This document shows positions 7,856 to 15,075 of a stretch of DNA of 64,000 nt, in pieces. The translations under genes were made by a program, and so were the position numbers. Position 1 is the stretch's first letter; each line of letters begins with the position of its first letter. The notes below the pieces were generated by a model. That model had not been told where the DNA came from. It made no database searches and saw only the letters and a program-made list of their open reading frames with translations. This stretch comes from an uncultured Eudoraea sp. (lineage in GTDB: Bacteria; Bacteroidota; Bacteroidia; Flavobacteriales; Flavobacteriaceae): positions 66,331 to 130,330 of the forward strand of contig NZ_CAMYKG010000004.1 in the NCBI RefSeq assembly GCF_947258925.1, read 5' to 3'.

Positions 7856-8548
7856 CTAATTGTTGCATTCCTTTAATTGTTCAAGGGCGAGGGCCGTAAT
7901 CTCTTTAGTTCTTAAATTGTAATATTTCTTGGCTTCTGTTAGTTCCGGCTTTAAAAGCTGCTGTTCACAATGATCATATATCTTACTTGCAAACTCATAG
8001 GCTTCTTTGCATTCTACGCTTTTCACCACGTCATTCAGAGAATTTTGATAATTTATGAGAGACTGATCAATTTTTCGTTCTAATTCTTTGCCTATTGGCA
8101 TTACCATCCCTAATTTTTCTTTTTCGGATGTTTTTGTATTCATTACCAGGATATTATTTGCATAAAGGCTCCCATGGTGCTCGTCATGCTCCTTTAATGA
8201 TTCCAGACTTCCAAGAGAATTATCTAATGCACGCTTTAGAAGGATTCTGGCTCCATTTAGAGAAGAAATTCTGGTGGCCTTCTTCAGGTTATCTAGACCT
8301 TCGTAAATGCTTTCTTTAGCATAACTGCAACCGCAGGCTTCAATTTGATCTTTCGATTTTTCGATGGCATTTAAAGCTTTATATGCAAAGAAACGCGAAG
8401 TATTGATATCCACAGCTTCCAAAGCTCGCTCAGTCTGTGATTTTATATATCCAATATTAGAACCTGCATAATCACATGCTTTGCTAGTATCAAAAGAAGA
8501 CAGTGAGAAAAATAGAAGTAACATCAGCATGGTTCTGAAGACCTTCAT
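7856..8548 (-). CDS. Secreted helical protein of unknown function
   Basis: 230 residues with a clear signal peptide (MKVFRTMLMLLLFFSLSSF). The mature part is almost wholly helical and rich in Lys, Glu and Leu. It has a CGCS motif near residue 70 and four other cysteines, two of them near the C-terminus, so disulfides are plausible in the periplasm. Spacing of the helices resembles an all-alpha repeat, but I cannot name a family. It stands alone, convergent with the sigma-54 regulator and divergent from the PPK2 gene. I infer a real gene from length, signal peptide and normal codon use. Confidence 0.7.
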   Translation of the reverse strand: MKVFRTMLMLLLFFSLSSFDTSKACDYAGSNIGYIKSQTERALEAVDINTSRFFAYKALNAIEKSKDQIEACGCSYAKESIYEGLDNLKKATRISSLNGARILLKRALDNSLGSLESLKEHDEHHGSLYANNILVMNTKTSEKEKLGMVMPIGKELERKIDQSLINYQNSLNDVVKSVECKEAYEFASKIYDHCEQQLLKPELTEAKKYYNLRTKEITALALEQLKECNN

Positions 8549-8684
8549 AGCTTAAAGTATTGATTTAGTAAAATTTAGGCTTTGTAAAAATAATGAGAAA
8601 GGAACCCGAGGCCCTATTTATTCGATTAAGCACCCTAACTTTCCCGTTTAAAGGACCAACGGTAATTTATTGTAGATAAAAGGT

Positions 8685-8692
8685 TATTTTTG
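8685..8692 (+). promoter_or_regulatory. -7 box (TATTTTTG) of the PPK2-M28 operon
   Basis: Perfect octamer 45 bases before the PPK2 start; the -33 element is not obvious. Confidence 0.45.
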
Positions 8693-8737
8693 AATTTACC
8701 TTTAAAATAGGGATCAAAAATATTATATATTGGACAG

Positions 8738-9619
8738 ATGAAGGAAATAGATATTGCAACGTACCAAGTAACTTCTGATGTTAAACTCCCGGATCTAAAT
8801 ACTTCCGAAGATCTTAATAGTACGGACAAGGAACTCAAAAAAAGTCTCGAAAAATTAAGAGAAGAATTAGGAGAATTTCAGGATACACTATACGCACATG
8901 GAAGATATGCCGTCCTCATTTGCTTTCAGGGAATGGATACTTCAGGTAAGGACAGCCTTATTCGTGAAATATTCAAGGAATGCAATGTGAGAGGGGTTCA
9001 GGTACATAGTTTTAAAGTACCTACGGAACTGGAACTGGATCATGACTATATCTGGAGGCATTATATTGCTCTTCCACCGAAAGGAAAATTTGGTGTATTT
9101 AACAGAACGCATTATGAAAATGTATTGGTAACGAAGGTCCACCCTGAATACATATTAAATGAGAATATCCCTAATGTATTATCGGTAGCAGATATTGATA
9201 AGGATTTCTGGGACAAACGTTATGAACAGATCAACAATTTTGAGCGACATATCGCAGAAAATGGAACTCTAATTTTCAAGTTCTTTTTAAACATATCAAA
9301 AGAAGAACAAAGGTATCGGTTGTTAAGGAGATTAAGATTGCAGAAAAAGAACTGGAAATTCTCACCCGGGGATCTGAAGGAACGTGCGTTATGGGATAAT
9401 TACCAACAATGTTATGAGGAAGCAATTAATAGGACCTCCAAGCCTTCGGCACCCTGGTTTGTAATTCCTTCTGATAATAAAAATGCAGCCAGATTAATCG
9501 TTGCTACTATTTTGTTAGAATCGTTAAAAAAATACAAAGATATAGAGGAACCAGAGCTTGATGATAAAATAAAGGCTAATATTGAAATCTATAAATCCCA
9601 ATTGGAAAAAGAACAATGA
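8738..9619 (+). CDS. Polyphosphate kinase 2 family protein (class III-like)
   Basis: PPK2 enzymes transfer phosphate between inorganic polyphosphate and nucleotides. The 293-residue product has Walker A GMDTSGKDS (about 66-74), a Walker-B-like FNRTHYENVLVTKVHPE stretch and the lid-region motif RLRLQKKNWKFSPGDL. The FNR-HYE-VL--RVHPE form fits the class III group, which in studied cases phosphorylates AMP and ADP, so polyphosphate-driven nucleotide rephosphorylation is the likely role. Its TGA stop overlaps the ATG of the M28 peptidase in an ATGA tetramer, indicating translational coupling. Confidence 0.92.
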   Translation: MKEIDIATYQVTSDVKLPDLNTSEDLNSTDKELKKSLEKLREELGEFQDTLYAHGRYAVLICFQGMDTSGKDSLIREIFKECNVRGVQVHSFKVPTELELDHDYIWRHYIALPPKGKFGVFNRTHYENVLVTKVHPEYILNENIPNVLSVADIDKDFWDKRYEQINNFERHIAENGTLIFKFFLNISKEEQRYRLLRRLRLQKKNWKFSPGDLKERALWDNYQQCYEEAINRTSKPSAPWFVIPSDNKNAARLIVATILLESLKKYKDIEEPELDDKIKANIEIYKSQLEKEQ

Positions 9620-11013
9620 AATATTTATGCCTACTACTACTTCTTTTGGCCGGACCTTCCTGGTCCCAGACGGAAGATAAAGCACAACTCAAAGCAATAT
9701 ATGACACTTCCCTTAGCCAGGGCGAGGCCTATAGTTGGTTGAATTACTTGTCCAATCAGATCGGGGGACGACTATCTGGCTCCGTTCAGGCTGAACAGGC
9801 TGTAGAATATACCAAAAAGAAATTGGATTCCCTTGGGTTAGATCGCGTTTGGTTGCAACCTGTAATGGTGCCAAAATGGGTTAGAGGAGCTCCTGCCTTT
9901 GCCTATATAGAAAGTAAACCGGGTATCACCAGCAATGTACCCATTTGTGCATTGGGAGGGTCCGTTGCTACTCCCTTAGGGGGACTTAAGGCGAATATTG
10001 TTGAGGTGCGCAGTTTTGAAGAATTGGACAGACTTGGACGCAGTGAAATTGAAGGTAAAATAGTCTTTTATAATCGGCCTATGGAGCCCGCCAATATCAG
10101 AACTTTTGAGTCCTACTCCGGTGCGGTAGATCAAAGGTCTTCGGGTGCTGCTCAAGCCGCAAAATATGGCGCTGTAGGCGTAATAGTGAGGTCTATGAAC
10201 CTTCGATTGGACGATTTTCCTCATACAGGGGCCATGAATTATGGGGAAACTCCATTAGATAAACGAATTCCGGCTGCAGCTATTAGTACGAACGGGGCTG
10301 AATTATTAAGCACAACCTTAAAACTTGATCGGGAAATTAAGTTTTATTTTAAACAAAACTGCCGGCAATTGCAAGATGTTCAATCTTATAATGTAATAGG
10401 AGAGATTAAAGGCAGTCTTTATCCCGACGAAATTATCTTAGTTGGAGGACATCTGGACTCTTGGGATCTCGGTGATGGATCTCACGATGATGGAGCTGGC
10501 TGTGTTCAGAGTATGGAAGTGCTTAGGCTACTCAAAAAGATCGGCTACAAACCCAAGAGAACACTCCGTGTGGTACTCTTTATGAACGAGGAAAATGGCT
10601 TAAGGGGCGGAAAAACGTATGCCGAGATTGCCGAAAATAAAAAAGAGAACCATGTATTTGCATTGGAAAGTGATTCCGGAGGTTTTACTCCCAGGGGGTT
10701 TTCCTTTGATTGTTCACAGGCTGATTTCAACAAAGTTGCTACCTGGAAACCTCTTTTCGAGCCATATTTAGTTCATTCGTTTGTAAAAGGTTCATCAGGG
10801 GCCGATATTGGCCCTTTAAAAAATGACCGGATCGTACTTGCCGGTTTACGACCAGACTCTCAGCGGTATTTTGAACATCACCATTCTGAAAATGATGTAT
10901 TTGAACATGTAAACAAACGTGAACTGGAACTAGGTGCCGCCACCATGGCTAGCCTGGTGTACCTATTTGATAAATATGGTACAAGCGCTGGTTCTGCACA
11001 AGAAGAGAATTAA
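9616..11013 (+). CDS. Secreted M28 family zinc metallopeptidase
   Basis: An exported aminopeptidase or carboxypeptidase of the M28 family, 465 residues. After a signal peptide (MKYLCLLLLLLAGPSWSQ) comes a PA-type insert (about 130-230, with KYGAVGVIVRS), as in plasma glutamate carboxypeptidase relatives. The M28 catalytic domain has zinc ligands HLDSWD and SHDDGAG, the catalytic pair NEENGLRGG, ESDSGGF, and a late histidine in HHHSENDVFEH. All expected metal ligands appear intact. Coupled to PPK2 by a 4-base overlap, although no functional link is known. Confidence 0.92.
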   Translation: MKYLCLLLLLLAGPSWSQTEDKAQLKAIYDTSLSQGEAYSWLNYLSNQIGGRLSGSVQAEQAVEYTKKKLDSLGLDRVWLQPVMVPKWVRGAPAFAYIESKPGITSNVPICALGGSVATPLGGLKANIVEVRSFEELDRLGRSEIEGKIVFYNRPMEPANIRTFESYSGAVDQRSSGAAQAAKYGAVGVIVRSMNLRLDDFPHTGAMNYGETPLDKRIPAAAISTNGAELLSTTLKLDREIKFYFKQNCRQLQDVQSYNVIGEIKGSLYPDEIILVGGHLDSWDLGDGSHDDGAGCVQSMEVLRLLKKIGYKPKRTLRVVLFMNEENGLRGGKTYAEIAENKKENHVFALESDSGGFTPRGFSFDCSQADFNKVATWKPLFEPYLVHSFVKGSSGADIGPLKNDRIVLAGLRPDSQRYFEHHHSENDVFEHVNKRELELGAATMASLVYLFDKYGTSAGSAQEEN

Positions 11014-11093
11014 ATTGCCATTCCTGTTTTAAACGACTGTCAAATACCTTGGTATATGAAGTATAAAATAGATGGCTGTCAACTTAAATTTCT

Positions 11094-11101
11094 TACCTTT
11101 G
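11094..11101 (+). promoter_or_regulatory. -7 box (TACCTTTG) of the dual PPIase gene
   Basis: Perfect octamer 22 bases before the ATG, so a leader of about 15 bases. Confidence 0.6.
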
Positions 11102-11123
11102 CAGCTTATTAAAAAAAAGAGAT

Positions 11124-12056
11124 ATGCAAGACGGTATTTACGCAAAAATCAATACTACTAAAGGAGAAATACTATTAGAGCTAACCTATGAGAAAACACC
11201 GGGAACGGTTGGTAATTTTGTGGCATTGGCTGAAGGTAAACTTGAGAATACTGCCAAGCCTAAAGACATTCCATATTATGATGGTCTTAGCTTTCACAGG
11301 GTAATACCTGATTTTATGATTCAAGGTGGTTGTCCTCAGGGAACCGGAACAGGTGATCCCGGTTATAAATTTGATGATGAATTCCACGCTGACCTTAAGC
11401 ATTCAGGACCCGGTGTGCTTTCTATGGCAAATGCAGGACCAGGAACAAATGGAAGTCAATTCTTTATTACACATGTGGCTACCCCGTGGTTGGATAATAA
11501 ACATACCGTTTTTGGAAATGTCGTGGAAGGACAAAGTGTTGTGGATTCAATCGCACAGGGGGATTCAATTGAGAAAGTTTCTATCGTTCGCGTTGGAACA
11601 GAAGCAGAATCCTGGAATGCACTTGAAGCTTTTAAAACTTTTGAGAGTTCCCGTGAATTAAGACTTCAGGAAGAAAAGAAAAAGGCAGAAGCCGAATTGG
11701 ATAAGATTTCCTCCGGCTTTGATAAAACTAACACAGGTCTTCGCTATAAAATCCTTAAAAAAGGTGATGGTCATAAAGCCGGGAAAGGTAATACCGTATC
11801 CGTGCATTATGAAGGTTCATTGCCTAACGGACAGGTTTTTGATTCATCGTACAAGCGTAATCAACCCATAGATTTTCAACTGGGAGTAGGACAGGTTATA
11901 CCTGGATGGGACGAAGGAATTGGTATGTTAAGTGTAGGTGATAAAGCACGATTTGTTATTCCATCTGAACTTGGTTATGGCAGTGCAGGAGCCGGTGGTG
12001 TGATACCTCCAAATGCCACGCTGGTATTTGATGTTGAACTAGTAGATGTTAAGTAG
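11124..12056 (+). CDS. Cyclophilin-FKBP fusion peptidyl-prolyl isomerase
   Basis: One 310-residue chain carrying two unrelated prolyl isomerase folds. Residues about 5-158 are a cyclophilin, with the FHRVIPDFMIQGG core, GPGTNGSQFFIT and WLDNKHTVFG. A charged helical linker (about 170-200, EEKKKAEAEL) follows. Residues about 205-310 are an FKBP domain with VSVHYEGSLPNGQVFDSS, QVIPGWDEGI and PPNATLVFDVEL. No signal peptide, so it is cytoplasmic. Dual-family immunophilins of this order have been described in some Bacteroidota and protists. It probably helps protein folding. Single-gene transcript: promoter box upstream, terminator downstream. Confidence 0.95.
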   Translation: MQDGIYAKINTTKGEILLELTYEKTPGTVGNFVALAEGKLENTAKPKDIPYYDGLSFHRVIPDFMIQGGCPQGTGTGDPGYKFDDEFHADLKHSGPGVLSMANAGPGTNGSQFFITHVATPWLDNKHTVFGNVVEGQSVVDSIAQGDSIEKVSIVRVGTEAESWNALEAFKTFESSRELRLQEEKKKAEAELDKISSGFDKTNTGLRYKILKKGDGHKAGKGNTVSVHYEGSLPNGQVFDSSYKRNQPIDFQLGVGQVIPGWDEGIGMLSVGDKARFVIPSELGYGSAGAGGVIPPNATLVFDVELVDVK

Positions 12057-12117
12057 AACAATTCTTAAAATCTAAACAAATAGGAGGTAACTACCTTGAT
12101 GTTTATATAAGTATGAT

Positions 12118-12153
12118 AAAACTTCTTTCAAATTTTTGGGAGAAGTTTTTTAT
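12118..12153 (+). terminator. Bidirectional terminator hairpin after the PPIase gene
   Basis: AAAACTTCT (12118-12126) pairs with AGAAGTTTT (12141-12149), T-rich on the plus side. On the minus strand it is followed by TTTTATC, so it can also end the 27-residue gene. Confidence 0.75.
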
Positions 12154-12233
12154 TTAGTCTTGTTGGCACTAAACACAATAAGAACAATATTGATTGCCAG
12201 CAAAAAAAATAATATGATATAAAAATAGGTCAT
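12150..12233 (-). CDS. Small membrane protein, 27 residues (candidate)
   Basis: The minus strand encodes ATG at 12233-12231 followed by 26 codons and TAA at 12152-12150. The product begins MTYFYIILFFLLAI and ends IVFSANKTK: one hydrophobic helix of about 20 residues with a short basic tail, the usual form of a bacterial single-span small protein. The stop lies right against the hairpin at 12118-12149, as expected for a real gene and its terminator. No perfect -7 box was found upstream; TAAGTTTC, one mismatch away, lies about 80 bases up. No family recognised. A chance frame in AT-rich DNA remains possible. Confidence 0.4.
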   Translation of the reverse strand: MTYFYIILFFLLAINIVLIVFSANKTK

Positions 12234-12510
12234 AGCAATTGGTTATAATTGTTATTTGGCGAAACTTCTTGTTAATATAACATCTGTGAGGAAATAAACC
12301 CTACCAATGAAACTTAGAAATCGACCTTCAAGGTTTGGTCAACAGCAGGGGACTATAATATGTAAAGTGATAAGATTAAAATTAAACAAGCCTGGGTAAA
12401 AGAATAAACAAAACAATTTTTTCTATCAGATTTTATCACTTTTCTTTTTTTTTACATAATGTTGCACATGTTTAATTAAGGGGTCTAATAGTCTAAAAAG
12501 TTCGTTTGTA
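12234..12510. other. Intergenic region, no further gene seen
   Basis: AT-rich sequence between the 27-residue candidate and the peroxiredoxin terminator. I find no RNA gene, repeat or longer frame in it. Confidence 0.55.
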
Positions 12511-12542
12511 AAAATTAAGCCTCCTGATTAAAGGAGGCTTAA
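12511..12542 (-). terminator. Terminator of the peroxiredoxin gene
   Basis: TTAAGCCTCCT (12515-12525) pairs with AGGAGGCTTAA (12532-12542). Read on the minus strand the stem is followed by TTTTTAC. Confidence 0.85.
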
Positions 12543-12560
12543 ATTATTGGTACTGTTTAA

Positions 12561-13199
12561 CTATGCTGTTGGATCAGGAGTCAAGCGCAAGTACGGTTTG
12601 ATTTCTTCAACACCTTTTGCAAACATACTCCTTGCCTCTTCCGTAGGAATGGAAGGACTTACGACAACATCTTCACCATGGTTCCAATTGGCCGGGGTTG
12701 CCACTTTGTGATAGGCAGTTAATTGAAGAGAATCAATGACTCTCAATAATTCGTGAAAATTACGACCAGTAGAAGCAGGATAGGTTATAATGAGTTTTAC
12801 AGTGCGGTCTGGCGCAATAATATATACCGAGCGTACTGTAAGATTGTTGTCGGCATTTGGGTGTATCATATCATATAATGAAGATACTTTTTTGTCTTCA
12901 TCTGCGATTATGGGAAAGTTTACAATAGTACTTTGAGTCTCATTTATATCTTTAATCCATTCATTGTGGGAATCTTTGCCATCAACGCTTAGGGCCAGCA
13001 TCTTTACATTTCGTTTGTCAAATTCTGCTTTAAATTTAGAAGCTGTTCCTAATTCTGTAGTACATACAGGCGTAAAATCGGCCGGATGTGAAAATAGAAT
13101 CCCCCATCCGTCACCTAAATAATCATATAAATTAATCATGCCTAAAGAGCTTTCAGCTGTAAAATCAGGGGCAATGTCACCCAATCGAATTGTTGCCAT
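12561..13199 (-). CDS. 1-Cys peroxiredoxin (Prx6 family)
   Basis: A thiol peroxidase that reduces hydrogen peroxide and organic peroxides in the cytoplasm. The 212 residues have the thioredoxin fold with the PADFTPVCTTE active site; C46 is the peroxidatic cysteine. There is no other cysteine in the whole protein, so it is a true 1-Cys enzyme needing an external thiol for recycling. The long C-terminal arm (after about 150, with PANWNHGEDVVV) is typical of Prx6 dimers. Transcribed alone, divergent from the DinB-like gene, with its own terminator. Confidence 0.95.
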   Translation of the reverse strand: MATIRLGDIAPDFTAESSLGMINLYDYLGDGWGILFSHPADFTPVCTTELGTASKFKAEFDKRNVKMLALSVDGKDSHNEWIKDINETQSTIVNFPIIADEDKKVSSLYDMIHPNADNNLTVRSVYIIAPDRTVKLIITYPASTGRNFHELLRVIDSLQLTAYHKVATPANWNHGEDVVVSPSIPTEEARSMFAKGVEEIKPYLRLTPDPTA

Positions 13200-13372
13200 A
13201 ATAAATAATTTGAGTTTAGAATTTAAAAGTCCATAAATTTACTGGATAATTATATTATTGCTGACAGTTCCGGGTTAATTTACTATTAAAATTTACGCAA
13301 ATTTAGAATCCCAATATAATAGATAAGATGATAGGCCATTGGTTGGTTTTAATATAGGGAAATCAAAATCAC

Positions 13373-13380
13373 TATTTTTG
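13373..13380 (+). promoter_or_regulatory. -7 box (TATTTTTG) only 4 bases from the DinB/BstA start
   Basis: Perfect octamer ending at 13380; the ATG is at 13385. Transcription from this box would begin at or next to the start codon, giving a leaderless mRNA. Confidence 0.5.
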
Positions 13381-13384
13381 AAGC

Positions 13385-13930
13385 ATGGAAAAAGCTAAAC
13401 TTGAAGAATTAAAATATCCAATTGGAAAGTTTGAAGTTCCTGCGACAATTTCAAGAGAACAAGTTGCCGATTGGATTGCTGTCTTAGAGTATTTCCCAAA
13501 TAAATTGGAATCTTTAGTAAAGGGATTATCTCCTTCTCAATTGGATACACCCTATAGAAAGGGAGGTTGGACAATCAGACAGGTAGTTCACCATGTAGCG
13601 GATAGTCACCACAATAGTTATATTCGATTTAAGTGGGGGTTAACAGAACAGTCTCCAATCATAAAACCTTATTTTGAAAAGGAATGGGCAGAACTTTTTG
13701 ATACCCGTACAGCACCTATTGATCTTTCAATAAATCATCTCAAAGCGGTGCATGCCAAATTGGTATATCTACTCAAAGGACTAACTGATGCGGATTTGAA
13801 ACGAGGGTTTTTTCATCCGGACAACAAGGAAATTACCTCATTAGAGGAAAATATAGGTCGCTATGCATGGCATGGCAATCATCATTACAGGCATATTAAA
13901 AACGCATTGGAAAAAAATAACTGGATTTGA
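13385..13930 (+). CDS. DinB/YfiT-family metal-dependent thiol transferase (BstA-like)
   Basis: A 181-residue four-helix-bundle protein of the DinB superfamily. The metal-binding histidines are visible in HHVADSHHN (about 75-83) and WHGNHHYRHI near the C-terminus, and GGWTIRQVVHH is the family's core motif. The closest pattern I know is YfiT/BstA, the bacillithiol S-transferase of Firmicutes. Whether the thiol cofactor here is bacillithiol cannot be read from this window. Divergent from peroxiredoxin; convergent with the acetyltransferase. Confidence 0.88.
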   Translation: MEKAKLEELKYPIGKFEVPATISREQVADWIAVLEYFPNKLESLVKGLSPSQLDTPYRKGGWTIRQVVHHVADSHHNSYIRFKWGLTEQSPIIKPYFEKEWAELFDTRTAPIDLSINHLKAVHAKLVYLLKGLTDADLKRGFFHPDNKEITSLEENIGRYAWHGNHHYRHIKNALEKNNWI

Positions 13931-13970
13931 CTTTCTAAGATTAGTGTATGTCAATTAAGAATGACTAGGA

Positions 13971-14501
13971 TCAAGTGTTCTTTAGTTTTTTAAAAAGTAC
14001 ATACATTGGTTTATGATCTAACAAAACTTCCTTCATGGGATGATTCTTTGCTCGTAGTATTTTAAAGTCATTTTTAAGATAAAAATTCAAAGCTTGTCCT
14101 TTCTGCATCGTTTCCAGCCATAGAATTTTTTTATTTGAATTAAGGCTATAGGTTTCAACCCAACTCAGTACATGGCCTCCCAGCCCTTTGCCTGAATATT
14201 CATTTAAGAGGTATATTTTTTCCAAAAAAATGGCTTGCTTAGAGCTATAGGGAGCAATTGAGGCGTCTTTAATTATTTTTAGAATTCCAACAGCCTTATC
14301 GCCCGAATATATAAGAAATAGATAGGATGAACTATCTTTCAATTCAGAGTTCACCATATCCATAGTAAAGCTCTTTTGAATATAGGGTGAAGGATCACTG
14401 TTTTTCCATAAATGCAAATAATGCTCTTTGTATGCTTTTATTCCCAGATTACAATACAAAGGACAGGTTGCCGGGGTAACAGGTCTAATATTTATTTCCA
14501 T
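13971..14501 (-). CDS. GNAT family N-acetyltransferase
   Basis: 176 residues with the GNAT fold: the beta4 strand with FLEKIYLLNEYSGKGLGG supplies the acetyl-CoA pyrophosphate-binding Q/R-x-x-G-x-G/A-type loop (here YSGKGLGG). A C-terminal LETMQKGQALNFYLKNDFK follows, as in many small-molecule acetyltransferases. Substrate unknown. Its ATG lies 10 bases inside the end of the upstream thioredoxin-like gene, so it is the last gene of the M14 peptidase operon and translationally coupled. Confidence 0.85.
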   Translation of the reverse strand: MEINIRPVTPATCPLYCNLGIKAYKEHYLHLWKNSDPSPYIQKSFTMDMVNSELKDSSSYLFLIYSGDKAVGILKIIKDASIAPYSSKQAIFLEKIYLLNEYSGKGLGGHVLSWVETYSLNSNKKILWLETMQKGQALNFYLKNDFKILRAKNHPMKEVLLDHKPMYVLFKKLKNT

Positions 14502-15046
14502 TTAATATTACAACCTATACTTGGTTTTTGTACCTGATTTAAAGGTGTGTTATTTAGTAGTGCTTCAAGCGCATTACTTAAGTCAATACCCGTAGGAGGA
14601 ATTTCATTACCAGGTCTGGAATCATCTAATTGCCCTCTGTAAATAAGACTCAGCTTCTCGTCAAAAAGATAGAAATCGGGCGTACAAGCAGCTTCATATG
14701 CCCTGGCCACTTCCTGCGATTCATCATACAAATATGGAAAACTATATTTTTCTGAAATTGCCGTTTGTTTCATGAGATGAGGCGCATCTTGCGGATAATT
14801 TTCCACATCATTGCTGGAGATTCCTACGAAAGCGATCCCTTTTGATTGGTATTTATCTGCTAATTCCGCTATTACCGGATTTACATGTTTAACAAAAGGG
14901 CAGTGATTGCATATAAACATGATTACTGTGCCTTTCTCACCTTTTATTTGATTAAGGGTCATTGTTTTGCCGGTAATGGTATCCGGCAGTATAAAATTGG
15001 GTGCAACTGTACCCAAAGGCATCATATTACTTGCTGTTCTGGCCAT
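14492..15046 (-). CDS. Thioredoxin-like AhpC/TSA-fold protein
   Basis: 184 residues with the peroxiredoxin/thioredoxin fold and a CNHC pair (C46, C49) followed by PF, in the position of the thioredoxin CxxC. The C-terminal tail SIGCNIKWK, with a conserved cysteine, is the family hallmark in these thioredoxin family proteins. No signal peptide, so it is cytoplasmic. The role is probably a thiol oxidoreductase; the partner is not known. It sits between the M14 peptidase (29 bases upstream) and the acetyltransferase (overlap). Confidence 0.88.
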   Translation of the reverse strand: MARTASNMMPLGTVAPNFILPDTITGKTMTLNQIKGEKGTVIMFICNHCPFVKHVNPVIAELADKYQSKGIAFVGISSNDVENYPQDAPHLMKQTAISEKYSFPYLYDESQEVARAYEAACTPDFYLFDEKLSLIYRGQLDDSRPGNEIPPTGIDLSNALEALLNNTPLNQVQKPSIGCNIKWK

Positions 15047-15075
15047 TTTTTCAATTTATAAAAAATTAGAACTTA

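Noticed and set aside
11044-11055. ATACC-TT-GGTAT inverted repeat after the M28 gene as a terminator
   Set aside because: The stem is 5 bp with a 2-base loop and no T tract follows.
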